The position numbers were made by a program, and so were the translations under genes. A model generated the notes under the pieces. That model saw only the letters and a program-made list of their open reading frames with translations. It did not search any database and had not been told where the DNA came from. This document shows positions 53,879 through 63,300 of a stretch of 64,000 nt of DNA, one piece after another; position 1 is the first letter of the stretch, and the number at the start of each line of letters is the position of its first letter. The DNA is from CAVPDE01 sp963702565 (GTDB lineage Bacteria > Desulfobacterota > DSM-4660 > Desulfatiglandales > HGW-15): positions 1-64,000 of the forward strand of contig CAVPDE010000029.1 in assembly GCA_963702565.1 (NCBI GenBank), in the 5' to 3' direction.

Positions 53879-54856
53879 ATGAAGGAATTCACTCATTTCA
53901 ATGCATCAACACTCGATGAAGCGGTCTCTTTGCTGAGTCGTTATGGGAGAAAGGCCTCCATTATAGCGGGTGGGACAGATCTGCTCGGCAAAATGAAGGA
54001 CGAAATTTTGCCTACATACCCGGAAGCTGTCATCAATATCAAGACCATACCCGGAATGGAATATGTCAGAGAGGAAAACCAGATCCTCAAGATAGGGGCT
54101 TTGACCCGGCTTGAAGATATCGCCCATCATCCTATTGTCAAAGCGAAATTCAGTGCCCTAGCCCAGGCTGCGAGTAAGACAGCCTCTCCTCATATCCGTG
54201 AGATGGGAACAATCGGAGGCAATATCGTCCAAGATATTCGATGCTGGTACTACAGGAGCCCTAATAACAGATTCCCATGCCTTCGAAAAGGAGGAGGGAG
54301 ATGTTACTCCATTGAGGGGGACAACCGGTATCATTCCATTCTTGGTGGGAGTGTCGACGGTGGCTGCTACGCAGTGCACCCAAGCGACACTGCACCGGCG
54401 TTGATTGCTCTTGACGCCCGCGTCAAGACGACGAAGAGAACCATAAATGCAGAAGACTTTTTCCAGGTCGCTGTGACAAAAACAACTGTTCTCGATGACG
54501 ATGAGATCGTTGCGGAGATTCAAATCCCTGAGCCCGCGACTTACAGCAGAAGCGCTTTCATCAAGTTTGCTCTGAGAAAGACAATCGATTTTTCGATTGT
54601 GAATTGCGCTTCCATGGTCACCTATTCAAAGGACAGGGTTCAGGTCGCGAGGATTTGCCTGAACGCGGTCTATGTCAAACCGTACAGAGCATTCAGGGCG
54701 GAAGAAGTGATCACCGGGGAAATCCTGAACGAGACCAGCGCCGAAGCGGCTGGGAGCGCTGCAATTTCCCAAGCAAAGCCTTTGCAGCATAATGGTTACA
54801 TGGCACAAATCGCCAGGACAATGGTCAAGAGATCCCTGCTCGCTTGCTGTGCCTAG
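53879..54856 (+). CDS. Mo-hydroxylase FAD subunit with extra Fe-S loop
   Basis: This 325-residue CoxM-type subunit binds FAD through SIIAGGTDLLGKMK and MGTIGGNIVQD. Between them and the C-terminal domain is an insert with four cysteines (RCWYY, FPCLRKG, GRCYSI, GGCYAVHPSDTAPAL). Its spacing resembles the 4Fe-4S loop in the beta subunit of 4-hydroxybenzoyl-CoA reductase. That suggests a longer redox chain and possibly an aromatic substrate. It starts 10 bp after the large subunit gene. Confidence 0.87.
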   Translation: MKEFTHFNASTLDEAVSLLSRYGRKASIIAGGTDLLGKMKDEILPTYPEAVINIKTIPGMEYVREENQILKIGALTRLEDIAHHPIVKAKFSALAQAASKTASPHIREMGTIGGNIVQDIRCWYYRSPNNRFPCLRKGGGRCYSIEGDNRYHSILGGSVDGGCYAVHPSDTAPALIALDARVKTTKRTINAEDFFQVAVTKTTVLDDDEIVAEIQIPEPATYSRSAFIKFALRKTIDFSIVNCASMVTYSKDRVQVARICLNAVYVKPYRAFRAEEVITGEILNETSAEAAGSAAISQAKPLQHNGYMAQIARTMVKRSLLACCA

Positions 54857-55070
54857 ATTGCGGGTTTGCTTCTTTTTTCTTGGCGCCGTGAAGGTGGCTT
54901 TTGTTCTGCGAAGTGGGCGTTCCAAGAAGAAAGGAGAATAGGGAGACGATACTGGGTACTGGAGCGGGTGCGTGAACCATCACCAGGGAAAGGAGGTGAG
55001 AAAACATCGTTATTGCTTTGCGTGGCATCGGTTGTTGTGCCTTTCAACTGCTAATGAATGGGAGGATCGC

Positions 55071-56402
55071 ATGAAGAAGAAGAGGTCAAATGGCAAGAAT
55101 ACTGGGCGGAGGGATTTCCTCAAGACAGCAGGTTTGGCGGCTGCTGGTCTGACTGTTGGATTGGGGGCTTCTAGGCCAACAAGGTTGGCCTATGGCCAAG
55201 CCAAACGGCCGATCAAGGTAGGCATGATGGCTATTCTTTCAGGGCCTTTGGCTGGGTATGGAGAATACCAGGTTCGAGGTTGCGAGCTTGCTAAGGAGCA
55301 TATTAATGCGGCAGGTGGTATTCTGGGGCATCCGATTGAGATGAACTTTCGTGACGACGAACTAAACCCTGCTGTGGGGGTTAAGAATGCGCGGTATTTC
55401 GTTCAGGACTGGAAGGCGGATTTCATCATGGGGGTGGATTCAAGCCCCGTTTCAAAGGCTATAGGCGAAGTCCTTCCTGAACTCAAGAAGGTCTTCATTG
55501 TTACTCATGCGGCCACACACGACTTGCATGAGGTTTTGGTTTACAAGAAAAAGATAAAGTACTTGTTCAGAAGCGAACAGTCCTTCTATCAAGACAGTTA
55601 TGCGGGAGCCATAGTGGCTGCCACGATCGGGGCAAAGAAATGGTTCATGATCGGCCCGGATGAAGAGTATGGATACAAGAACTGGGAGATGTTCCAAGCC
55701 TTTTTGGCCAAGTTCGGTAAGGATTTCCAGTTCGTCGGGCAAGTCTGGGTACCCTACGGCACAACGGATTTCACCCCCTATCTCAGCAAGGCGATGAGTG
55801 CAAATCCTGATGGCATTTTCTCTACAGAATGGGGCGGCGAACTTGTCAGCTGCATCAAACAAGCAAAGATGATGGGAATGATGGATAAAATCAAGGCTTG
55901 GCTGACGGGCATGGGAGCCGGTATGGATGTTCTTGAGGGTCTAGGGAAAGAATACCCGGAGAAGTGCTGGGGTTCCTGCCGATACTGGTTCCAATATCCC
56001 AACACAAAAATGAACTATGACTTTGTGAAATCCTTCGTTGAAAAGTTCGGTCGCTTTCCCCATTACTCCTCTGAAGGTAACTATTCGGCCGTGTTGATGT
56101 ACAAGGCGGCGTGTGAAAAGGCAGGCACGGTGGATGACGTAGACAAAATCGTAGCGGCCATGGAGGGCTTGGCCTTTGACAGCCCTGCAGGTGTGCGTTG
56201 GATTCGCCCTGAAGATCATGCCTGTGCCTATTCCGTTCCATGGGGTCGAATCATGCATGATCCGAAATACCCGATGCCCGTGCTGACGGACTGGATTATC
56301 AAGCCGTGGCCATTTTATTGGCCGAGTCCTCCGCCGGAGTATGGTCTCCCTCCAGGTCCGGGAGAGCTTCCGAAGATACCGGATGTGCCTTGGAAGAAGT
56401 AA
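55071..56402 (+). CDS. Liv-type ABC transporter substrate-binding protein
   Basis: This binding protein of about 443 residues has a Tat-type leader (GRRDFLKTAGLAAAGLTVGLGA) and a type I periplasmic-binding fold: PIKVGMMAILSGPLAGYGEYQVRGCELAKEHINAAGGI. It captures the substrate in the periplasm for the LivHMGF transporter behind it. Start ATG 55071 follows GGGAGG; an upstream frame extension is not coding-like. Such proteins in catabolic islands often bind aromatic or organic acids and not amino acids. The C-terminus is Pro-rich. The 214 bp before it hold no recognisable operator. Confidence 0.87.
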   Translation: MKKKRSNGKNTGRRDFLKTAGLAAAGLTVGLGASRPTRLAYGQAKRPIKVGMMAILSGPLAGYGEYQVRGCELAKEHINAAGGILGHPIEMNFRDDELNPAVGVKNARYFVQDWKADFIMGVDSSPVSKAIGEVLPELKKVFIVTHAATHDLHEVLVYKKKIKYLFRSEQSFYQDSYAGAIVAATIGAKKWFMIGPDEEYGYKNWEMFQAFLAKFGKDFQFVGQVWVPYGTTDFTPYLSKAMSANPDGIFSTEWGGELVSCIKQAKMMGMMDKIKAWLTGMGAGMDVLEGLGKEYPEKCWGSCRYWFQYPNTKMNYDFVKSFVEKFGRFPHYSSEGNYSAVLMYKAACEKAGTVDDVDKIVAAMEGLAFDSPAGVRWIRPEDHACAYSVPWGRIMHDPKYPMPVLTDWIIKPWPFYWPSPPPEYGLPPGPGELPKIPDVPWKK

Positions 56403-56546
56403 ATGGTATGCGGGGGTGCGGCGGCGTCCTTTCTTGGCCGCCGCCCCTCTACCTTCCTTAATCGAAACGGGGATCGGGTTCTCAATCTTCCCATCTGCGG
56501 GGAGAAGGCAGAAGGCCTGGAATCCTCTTTTTGGATCAGGAGTGTC

Positions 56547-57407
56547 ATGGACACTTATGTCTACACCCTGTTGGTTGGGCTTTATTATGGAATGAACGTG
56601 TGGTTGGTTGCATCAGGCCTGACCCTCATTTTTGGAATGATGGGTGTGCTGAATTTTGCCCACGGCAGCCTATACATGATGGGTGCCTTTCTGGGTTACA
56701 CTTTTGCTAAACTGTGCGGCAACAATTTCTGGCTGGGTTTGCTTATCGGGCCACTTGCTGTCGGGGTGATCGGTGCCACTTTGGAGTTCTTTCTCATCAA
56801 ACGCGTGTACCGATTAGACATCATCTACCAACTGCTAATCACCTATGCGTTGGTGCTTGTCCTGGACAATCTTTTCAAGATCATCTACGGGTCTCTATAC
56901 ATGTCCGTCAGCGTGCCCATCCAGGGAGTGATTCCTGTGATGGGTCGTCATGTCCCGATTTACTATTTCTTCATTATCGTTGTCGGAATACTGGTCGCAT
57001 TGCTGCTCTGGATTCTCCTGAACAAGACAAAACTGGGACGATATCTCAGAGCAGCAGCCTACAATCGAGAAATGAGCAGCGCCGTTGGCATTAATGTTCC
57101 CCGTTTGTTCACATTTATCTTCGGACTCGGCAGTGCCATGGCGGCTTTGGGTGGGGCGATGACGGCCCCTATCCAGACCATTTCATCGGGAATGGGCACG
57201 GCGATTATCATCACTTCGTTCATTGTCGCCGTGATTGGAGGGCTGGGCAGCCTTTTGGGGGCCTTTCTTGGAGCAATCATCATTGGGCTCGTCAACTCCT
57301 TCGGGATCCTCTGGCTAGGTGAAATGTCGGCGCCGCTTCCCTATGCGGCTATGGCAATCATTTTGCTGGCCAGGCCCAGTGGGTTGTTTGGAGCTTCGGA
57401 GGAGTAA
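56547..57407 (+). CDS. livH: Liv-type ABC permease (LivH)
   Basis: This membrane permease of about 286 residues has eight or so helices. It shows LTLIFGMMGVLNFAHGSLYMMGAF near the start and AAAYNREMSSAVGINVPRLFTFIFGLGSAMAALGGAM, the LivH coupling segment. ATG 56547 (MDTYVYTLL) follows AGGAGTGTC. It pairs with LivM downstream. Confidence 0.88.
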   Translation: MDTYVYTLLVGLYYGMNVWLVASGLTLIFGMMGVLNFAHGSLYMMGAFLGYTFAKLCGNNFWLGLLIGPLAVGVIGATLEFFLIKRVYRLDIIYQLLITYALVLVLDNLFKIIYGSLYMSVSVPIQGVIPVMGRHVPIYYFFIIVVGILVALLLWILLNKTKLGRYLRAAAYNREMSSAVGINVPRLFTFIFGLGSAMAALGGAMTAPIQTISSGMGTAIIITSFIVAVIGGLGSLLGAFLGAIIIGLVNSFGILWLGEMSAPLPYAAMAIILLARPSGLFGASEE

Positions 57408-57476
57408 TCCGAGGGATCATTCGCATTTTCTCCCATGAGAAAAATTTGCACATGAGTACGATTCGCAGGAGGTAAG

Positions 57477-58463
57477 GTGACAGAACAGAGGTCGCAGACC
57501 TGGAGGCCTAATGAAAGGATGAGTTCAAGGCGTCAAACGGTCCTTGTGATTATCGTCTTTGGGCTATTTGCCCTTTTGCCGGTCTTCCGCAGCGATTACT
57601 TAAATTACATGGGCATGAGAATCGCGATCATGGCCCTCTTTGCATTAAGCTTCAACCTCCTTCTGGGATACACGGGGCTTCTGTCCTTTGGACACGCCGC
57701 ATTCTATGGTGTGGGTGGATATGCTTCCGGTCTTATCCTGATCCACCTTACATCAGAAACAATCTTGGCTATCGTGGCGGGGGCTGTCGTAGCCGGCTTG
57801 ACGGCCCTCCTGGTCGGGTACTTCTGTGTCAAGAGGACAAGAATCTATTTCTCCATGCTGACCCTGGCCTTTGGGATGCTCATTTATGTTGTCTGCTACA
57901 AGTGGAAGAGTCTAACGGGGGGTACTGAAAGCCTCGGCGGAATTCCCCGCGGAAAACTACTTGGCCTGGTAGATCTGTTTCCTCTTGGCCGGTACTACTT
58001 TTTCGTGTTGATCGTCACCGCGTTGGCCATCTACGTGATATACCGCATCACCAAGTCACCCTTTGGCCTGCTGATTCAGGGAATTCGGGATAATGAGAAC
58101 CGAATTCGATTTGCCGGTGTGATGGTGAAACGATACCGCCTCTACGTGTTCACCATTGCGGGATTCTTCTCAGGGCTGGCAGGGGGACTTTACGCCAGTC
58201 TTGAATCGACGATGTTTCCGAGCATCTGCGACTGGCAGAGCTCTGCAGAGCCGATCATGGTCACCCTGGTCGGAGGGGTTGAGTCCTTTATGGGTCCCAT
58301 CGTCGGCTCGGTCGTTTTCATCCTTATCAAGGAGTTCATCGTTCGGTTTACACAACAGTGGCTCCTCGTGTTTGGTATCATCCTTATCATTCTCCTCATC
58401 GGATTTCGTGGAGGCGTATCGCGGTTTATTGAACGCCGTTTTGGGAGCAACCTCCCTTCGTGA
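57477..58463 (+). CDS. livM: Liv-type ABC permease (LivM)
   Basis: This 328-residue permease has LSFNLLLGYTGLLSFGHAAFYGVGGYASG and GIRDNENRIRFAGVMVKRYRLYVFTIAGFFSGLAGGLYA, typical of LivM. A GTG start at 57477 follows AGGAGGTAAG closely; ATG 57519 is an alternative. In the gap before it a small hairpin, TTTTCTC-CCAT-GAGAAAA, lies at 57426-57443. Confidence 0.88.
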   Translation: MTEQRSQTWRPNERMSSRRQTVLVIIVFGLFALLPVFRSDYLNYMGMRIAIMALFALSFNLLLGYTGLLSFGHAAFYGVGGYASGLILIHLTSETILAIVAGAVVAGLTALLVGYFCVKRTRIYFSMLTLAFGMLIYVVCYKWKSLTGGTESLGGIPRGKLLGLVDLFPLGRYYFFVLIVTALAIYVIYRITKSPFGLLIQGIRDNENRIRFAGVMVKRYRLYVFTIAGFFSGLAGGLYASLESTMFPSICDWQSSAEPIMVTLVGGVESFMGPIVGSVVFILIKEFIVRFTQQWLLVFGIILIILLIGFRGGVSRFIERRFGSNLPS

Positions 58464-58485
58464 GGAATAGAGGTCTTGCAGCAAG

Positions 58486-59244
58486 ATGTTGATGCGAGCA
58501 GAAAACCTGTGCAAGAGATTTGGGGGTGACTTCCTTGCAATTGACAGGGTGAGCACCCAATTCGACAAGGGGGTTTTGACTTCGATCATTGGCCCCAACG
58601 GTGCAGGAAAAACCACTTTGATCAATCTGCTAAGCGGTAGCTTAAGTCCTGATCTTGGGAAAATCTATTTCAATGGCGAGTCCATCGAACAGTTGCCGAT
58701 AGAGAAAAGGGTCAAGAAAGGGGTCTGCCGCTCCTTTCAGATTACCAATATTTTTCCTGATCTCGCCCTCTTTCAAAATATACAGATTCCGTTGATCTAT
58801 TACCACAGAAGGAATCTGCAGATCTTTCCGAGACTCGATAGGGATGAGGCAATCAACGAGGAGACTTTGCAGATCCTTGAAGAGATCGGGTTGATAGAGA
58901 AAAAGGACCTCAAGGCTTCGTTTCTTTCCCATGGCGAACAACGGCAATTGGAAATCGGGATCGCCCTGGCCACCCATCCTCAGATTCTTTTTTTGGATGA
59001 ACCGACGCAAGGCATGAACAAGATTGAAAAAGCAAGCATCATGCAGAATGTCGTCAGGTTCGCCAACGAAGGGAGGGCGACCTTTGTCATTGTCGAACAT
59101 GACATGGATGTCGTCTTTTCAGTCTCCACGCGAATTATTGTGCTCCACGGGGGAAGAATCATCGCAGATGGAACGCCGGAGGAGATTCGGAATGACTCCC
59201 TTGTTCGCAAGGTCTACCTAGGAGAGGACTTATGGACATCCTGA
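58486..59244 (+). CDS. livG: Liv-type ABC ATPase (LivG)
   Basis: This 252-residue nucleotide-binding protein has Walker A GPNGAGKTTLINLL, a signature LSHGEQRQLEIGIAL and Walker B ILFLDEPTQGM. The LivG-type segment CRSFQITNIFPDLALFQNI is present. It powers transport together with LivF. It overlaps livF by 13 bp. Confidence 0.9.
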   Translation: MLMRAENLCKRFGGDFLAIDRVSTQFDKGVLTSIIGPNGAGKTTLINLLSGSLSPDLGKIYFNGESIEQLPIEKRVKKGVCRSFQITNIFPDLALFQNIQIPLIYYHRRNLQIFPRLDRDEAINEETLQILEEIGLIEKKDLKASFLSHGEQRQLEIGIALATHPQILFLDEPTQGMNKIEKASIMQNVVRFANEGRATFVIVEHDMDVVFSVSTRIIVLHGGRIIADGTPEEIRNDSLVRKVYLGEDLWTS

Positions 59245-59942
59245 AAATCGACCAGGTGAACACCTTCTACGGAGTGAGTCATATCCTTTTCGACATCTGC
59301 GTGAATGTCAGCCAAGGTTCGATCACGGGGCTTCTGGGAAGAAATGGTGCAGGCAAGACCACAACCCTGCGAACCATCATGGGGATTGTCCCCGCAACGG
59401 CGGGGACAATCTCCTTCAAGGGAGACGAGATCAGGGGCCTGAAGTCGCACAAAGTAGCAACAAAAGGTATCGCCTATGTTCCCGACGACAGGCAAATATT
59501 CGCTCCTCTCACGGTCTATGAGAACTTGATCATCGGAATTCCAAAATGCAGGGAAAACAAACCGCTTCGTTGGACCCTTGAGAGAATGTACGAATTGTTT
59601 CCGGTCTTGAAAAGAATGGCCTCCAAGAAAGGGACTCAAATCAGCGGTGGCGAGCAAAAGATGCTTGCCATAGGTCGAGCTCTCATGTGTGACCCTGACC
59701 TCCTTTTGCTCGACGAACCTACGGAGGGACTGGCCCCTCTCATCGTGGTTTCTCTTGCAGAAAGCATTCAAAAGATCGGGCATGAGGGTGTGACGATTCT
59801 TCTAGCCGACCAGAATGTGAACTTTGCCAGGAGGATCATTCACTTCGGCTATATCATAGATAAAGGATACATCGAATTCAGTGCGCCCATGCAGGACATA
59901 TGGTGCGACAAGGATTTAGTCTGCAGATACTTGGCCGTATGA
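59232..59942 (+). CDS. livF: Liv-type ABC ATPase (LivF)
   Basis: This 236-residue ATPase has Walker A GRNGAGKTTTLRTIMG, signature ISGGEQKMLAIGRALM and Walker B LLLLDEPTEGLAPLIV, as in LivF. It completes a full Liv transporter (binding protein, H, M, G, F). A small palindrome, GTTAAA-TCA-TTTAAC, lies 48 bp downstream at 59990-60004. Confidence 0.9.
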   Translation: MDILKIDQVNTFYGVSHILFDICVNVSQGSITGLLGRNGAGKTTTLRTIMGIVPATAGTISFKGDEIRGLKSHKVATKGIAYVPDDRQIFAPLTVYENLIIGIPKCRENKPLRWTLERMYELFPVLKRMASKKGTQISGGEQKMLAIGRALMCDPDLLLLDEPTEGLAPLIVVSLAESIQKIGHEGVTILLADQNVNFARRIIHFGYIIDKGYIEFSAPMQDIWCDKDLVCRYLAV

Positions 59943-60023
59943 GAAATGAGCATTGCGGCCGGACAAAGAAAGGGCCTGTGACACTTCACGTTAAATCATT
60001 TAACAAGAAATGGAGGTTCTGCC

Positions 60024-60824
60024 ATGGATTTAGGGATTAAAGGGAAAGTAGCCTTAGTGACAGGGGGAAGCAAGGGAATCGGCAAAGCCAGTGCACTAGA
60101 ATTGGCGAGGGAGGGATGCAACGTGGTGATTTCCGCCAGGACAAAGGCGGATCTGATGCAAGCAGAAAAGGAAATCGCCGCACTAGGCGTCAAGACCCTT
60201 GCAGTGGCTGCTGATCTGGAAAAGCCGGAAGATGTCGAAAAACTTATCTCTTCCGCTTTCCAGAAGTTTGGCCGCATTGATATCCTTTTCAACAATGCAG
60301 GATATTCTCACCCGACAACCCCTATCACGACGACTGACCAAGAATGGTTCAATCTTATCAACATTCATCTCATGGCCTGTGTCAGGACCTGTCGGTTGGC
60401 GGTTCCAAAAATGCTGGAGCAGAAATGGGGGCGCATCATAAACATGGCTTCCGTTTGCGGGATAGCTCCAATGAGCGGTCTCACGAATTACAACGCCTGC
60501 AAAGCAGCCGTCATCAATTTCACTCAATCTTTAGCCATGGAATACTCTAAGGAAGGAATCTGCGCCGTAGCCCTTTGCCCCGGGCTGATTCATACGGACA
60601 TATGGGATGTGTTCGCGGATAACGTCGGGAAGATGATTGGAAAAACTGGTCAGCAGGTCCTTGATTCAGCTGCCGCACAGGCCAGTGCTATCAAGCGATT
60701 TGCCAGACCTGATGAGGTTGGCAAGGTCGTTGCGTTTCTGGCGTCGAACTGTGCGAGCTATATCTCTGGTTGCAACATTCAGGTCGATGGGGGAACCTTT
60801 GCGGGAATAGAGATCAACTTCTGA
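60024..60824 (+). CDS. SDR-family dehydrogenase
   Basis: This 266-residue short-chain dehydrogenase has TGGSKGIGKASALELA for cofactor binding, NNAGYS, the active Ser in NMASVCG, and YNACK as catalytic Tyr-Lys. It resembles 3-oxoacyl reductase/3-hydroxyacyl dehydrogenase-like members, but the substrate is unknown. It stands between the Liv transporter and the second Nuo-like module. GAAATGGAGG precedes the ATG. Confidence 0.87.
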   Translation: MDLGIKGKVALVTGGSKGIGKASALELAREGCNVVISARTKADLMQAEKEIAALGVKTLAVAADLEKPEDVEKLISSAFQKFGRIDILFNNAGYSHPTTPITTTDQEWFNLINIHLMACVRTCRLAVPKMLEQKWGRIINMASVCGIAPMSGLTNYNACKAAVINFTQSLAMEYSKEGICAVALCPGLIHTDIWDVFADNVGKMIGKTGQQVLDSAAAQASAIKRFARPDEVGKVVAFLASNCASYISGCNIQVDGGTFAGIEINF

Positions 60825-60915
60825 GAATGTCCTCTCTTACTACGGTTTTTCTATTTTGGAGCTTTAGAGTTAGCGAATCCATCTTCTGAGGTGAGGAATG
60901 GAGGTAGGGAGGGGT

Positions 60916-62010
60916 ATGGAGACGATTCGATTGAAGATCGATGGGAAGGATGTGGGAGCGGAGAGGGGGAGGACGATTCTGGAGGCGGCGAAGCAGGTTG
61001 GGATTGAGATTCCGACGCTGTGCCACAAGGAGGAGTTGAGTCCTTTTGGTGGATGCCGGCTGTGTGTGGTGGAGGTGGAGGGCCGGAGTCAGTTGGTGGG
61101 CTCGTGCCACACACCGATTGAGGAGGGGATGGTGATTCGCACTCGTTCCGCGAAGGTGATGGCGTCGCGGAAGGGGACGATGGAGTTGTTGTTTGCGGGG
61201 CATACGGGTCCGTGCGTGACGGATCGGAGGGTAGAGGAGTGTGAGTTGCATAATTTGGCGGCGGCCATAGAATCGGGGCCTCCGAGGTTTAGGGTGAAGG
61301 CGCCGAGGTTTCATCGTCTGGAGGATGTGAGTCTGTACGTCTGGCGGGACATGTCGAAGTGTATTTTGTGTGGGAGGTGTGTGCGGGCTTGTCGAGAGAT
61401 TGCGGGGCAGGAGGTGTACAGCACGGCGTATCGGGGGTTCAGGAGCAAGGTGGTGGTGGATTTTGATGAACCGCTGAACAAAGAGGTTTGCAAGGATTGT
61501 GGGATCTGTGTGGAGTATTGTCCTACCACGGCGTTGCAGTGGGCGGAACGCCGGGAGGGGATCAGCGGTGAAGGGAAGGGGAAGCCTGCTCCGATGGGCA
61601 GATCCAGAGAGAAGCTTCTTGGCATGCTGGAGGGGGAACAAAGGAAGAGAGGATTTGTATCCCGGGGTGCCATGGTGGAGATGGGGGGCAAGCTGGGGAT
61701 GCCTTTGAGTGAGGTTTATGGGGTGGCGACCTTCTATGCGTTTATCTCGGTAGTGCCTGAGGCCCGAAACGTGATTCGGATATGCAAGAGTCTGCCCTGT
61801 TACATGCGGGATGGGCGGATGATCATAGAGAGTATTGAGAAGGAGCTTGGGATAGGGCCAGGGGGGAGCACTGGGGACGGCAAGTTTTCTTTTGAGCTGA
61901 CGAACTGTATTGGGGCTTGTGATCAAGCGCCTGCGATGCTGGTCAACGACGATGTGCATGGGAACCTGACTCCTGAGAGGATTTCTGGGATTCTGAAATC
62001 CTACCAATAG
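60916..62010 (+). CDS. NuoG-NuoE-type fusion protein, copy 2
   Basis: This protein differs from copy 1 by a single visible residue (HGNLTPER in place of HGDLTPER). It has the same NuoG-like iron-sulfur half and NuoE-like thioredoxin-fold half. The unrelated upstream sequence ends in TGAGGTGAGGA, which could serve as ribosome site for ATG 60898; ATG 60916 is used here to match copy 1. Confidence 0.85.
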   Translation: METIRLKIDGKDVGAERGRTILEAAKQVGIEIPTLCHKEELSPFGGCRLCVVEVEGRSQLVGSCHTPIEEGMVIRTRSAKVMASRKGTMELLFAGHTGPCVTDRRVEECELHNLAAAIESGPPRFRVKAPRFHRLEDVSLYVWRDMSKCILCGRCVRACREIAGQEVYSTAYRGFRSKVVVDFDEPLNKEVCKDCGICVEYCPTTALQWAERREGISGEGKGKPAPMGRSREKLLGMLEGEQRKRGFVSRGAMVEMGGKLGMPLSEVYGVATFYAFISVVPEARNVIRICKSLPCYMRDGRMIIESIEKELGIGPGGSTGDGKFSFELTNCIGACDQAPAMLVNDDVHGNLTPERISGILKSYQ

Positions 62011-62035
62011 GAGATCTGAGTGGGGAGGATGGATC

Positions 62036-63256
62036 ATGCCTGAGAGACGGATAGTGTTGAAGAATTGTGGAGCAATCGATCCCGGGGATATTGGCGACTA
62101 CGTGAAGAAGGATGGGTTCAGGGGTTTATCGAAGGCGCGGGAGTTGAAGCCCGAGGCGGTGATCGAGGAAGTGAAGAGGTCGGGGTTGAGGGGTCGTGGA
62201 GGAGCGGGGTTTCCGTGTGGGGTGAAGTGGGAGTTGGCGAGGAAGAGTGAAGGGTCGGAGCGGTTTCTGATCTGTAATGCTGATGAAGGGGAGATGGGGA
62301 CCTTTAAGGACAGATATATTATCGAGAATGATCCTTTCCTGTTGATGGAGGGAATGGGGATTGCCGCTTATGCGATTGGTGCGAGCAAGGTCTATATCTA
62401 TCTTCGAGGAGAGTATCGCTATCTTCTGGGGAAACTGAGGAATGCCCTTGCGCAGGTGAAGGAAAGAGGTCTGCTTGGGGATTTGGAGGTGGAGATCTGT
62501 GAAGGGGCTGGGGCGTATGTTTGTGGGGAAGAATCTGCTTTGATGAACTCGATTGAAGGGAGGCGGGGGGAAGCGAGGTTTAGACCGCCCTACCCGCCCA
62601 GTCAGGGGTTATGGGATAAGCCCACGATCATCAACAATGTGGAGACGCTATGCAATCTTCCTGGGATCCTGCTCAATGGGGCGCAGTGGTTCAGCGCCAT
62701 AGGGACGGAGAAGAGCAAGGGGACGAAGATTTTTTCTGTGAGTGGAGATGTGCAGAGGCCGGGCATTTATGAGTTGGAGATGGGGAGTTCTTTGAAGGAG
62801 CTGGTGATGGACTTGGCCGGGGCGAAGGATCTGAAGATGGTGCAAGTGGGAGGAGCGACGGGCCGGATACTTCCCCAGTCCATGATGGAGACCAAGCTTT
62901 GCTTTGAAGGGGTGCTGGGCTCTGGGGGAGTGGTGGTGTTTGATCGGAGCAGGGATGTGATTGAGATGGTCTATCACATGGTGGAGTTTCTTGCTGAAGA
63001 ATCGTGCGGGAAGTGTGCCCCGTGCCGTGAAGGGACAGAGGTGATGGTGGAGATTCTGGGTCGGCTCAAGAGTGGGGATGGAGTGCAAGAGGACCTGGAG
63101 GTGCTGAAGGATTTGGGGGAGGTGATGAGGGGGAGTTCGTTGTGTGGTCTTGGCCAGGGGACCCCTGTTCCCGTGCAGGACAGCCTGGAGCATTTCAGGG
63201 GGGAGTATGAGACGCGTATTGCCCAAGCGCAGTTTATCCGGAGCGTGAGGGGGTAG
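62036..63256 (+). CDS. NuoF-type diaphorase subunit, copy 2 (intact)
   Basis: This 406-residue protein is the intact version of the broken copy 1. FMN/NADH binding is in GRGGAGFPCGVKWE and GAGAYVCGEESALMNSIEG. The 4Fe-4S motif is ESCGKCAPCREGTEVM with a later Cys in SSLCGLGQ. It should oxidise NADH or reduce NAD in a complex with the NuoG/E fusion and the Mo hydroxylase. It lacks the N-terminal ferredoxin-like and C-terminal ferredoxin extensions of HydB/HndC-type relatives. It starts 25 bp after the fusion gene. Confidence 0.88.
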   Translation: MPERRIVLKNCGAIDPGDIGDYVKKDGFRGLSKARELKPEAVIEEVKRSGLRGRGGAGFPCGVKWELARKSEGSERFLICNADEGEMGTFKDRYIIENDPFLLMEGMGIAAYAIGASKVYIYLRGEYRYLLGKLRNALAQVKERGLLGDLEVEICEGAGAYVCGEESALMNSIEGRRGEARFRPPYPPSQGLWDKPTIINNVETLCNLPGILLNGAQWFSAIGTEKSKGTKIFSVSGDVQRPGIYELEMGSSLKELVMDLAGAKDLKMVQVGGATGRILPQSMMETKLCFEGVLGSGGVVVFDRSRDVIEMVYHMVEFLAEESCGKCAPCREGTEVMVEILGRLKSGDGVQEDLEVLKDLGEVMRGSSLCGLGQGTPVPVQDSLEHFRGEYETRIAQAQFIRSVRG

Positions 63257-63300
63257 GGGGAGTCGCTTTTCTGATGCTAACGAGAAGGAGGTCGTGAGGG

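Noticed and set aside
60814..62037. Long open frames on the minus strand opposite both NuoG/E copies
   Set aside because: They have no recognisable domain, are His/Pro/Arg/Leu-rich and mirror the G-rich codon bias of a well-supported gene on the other strand.
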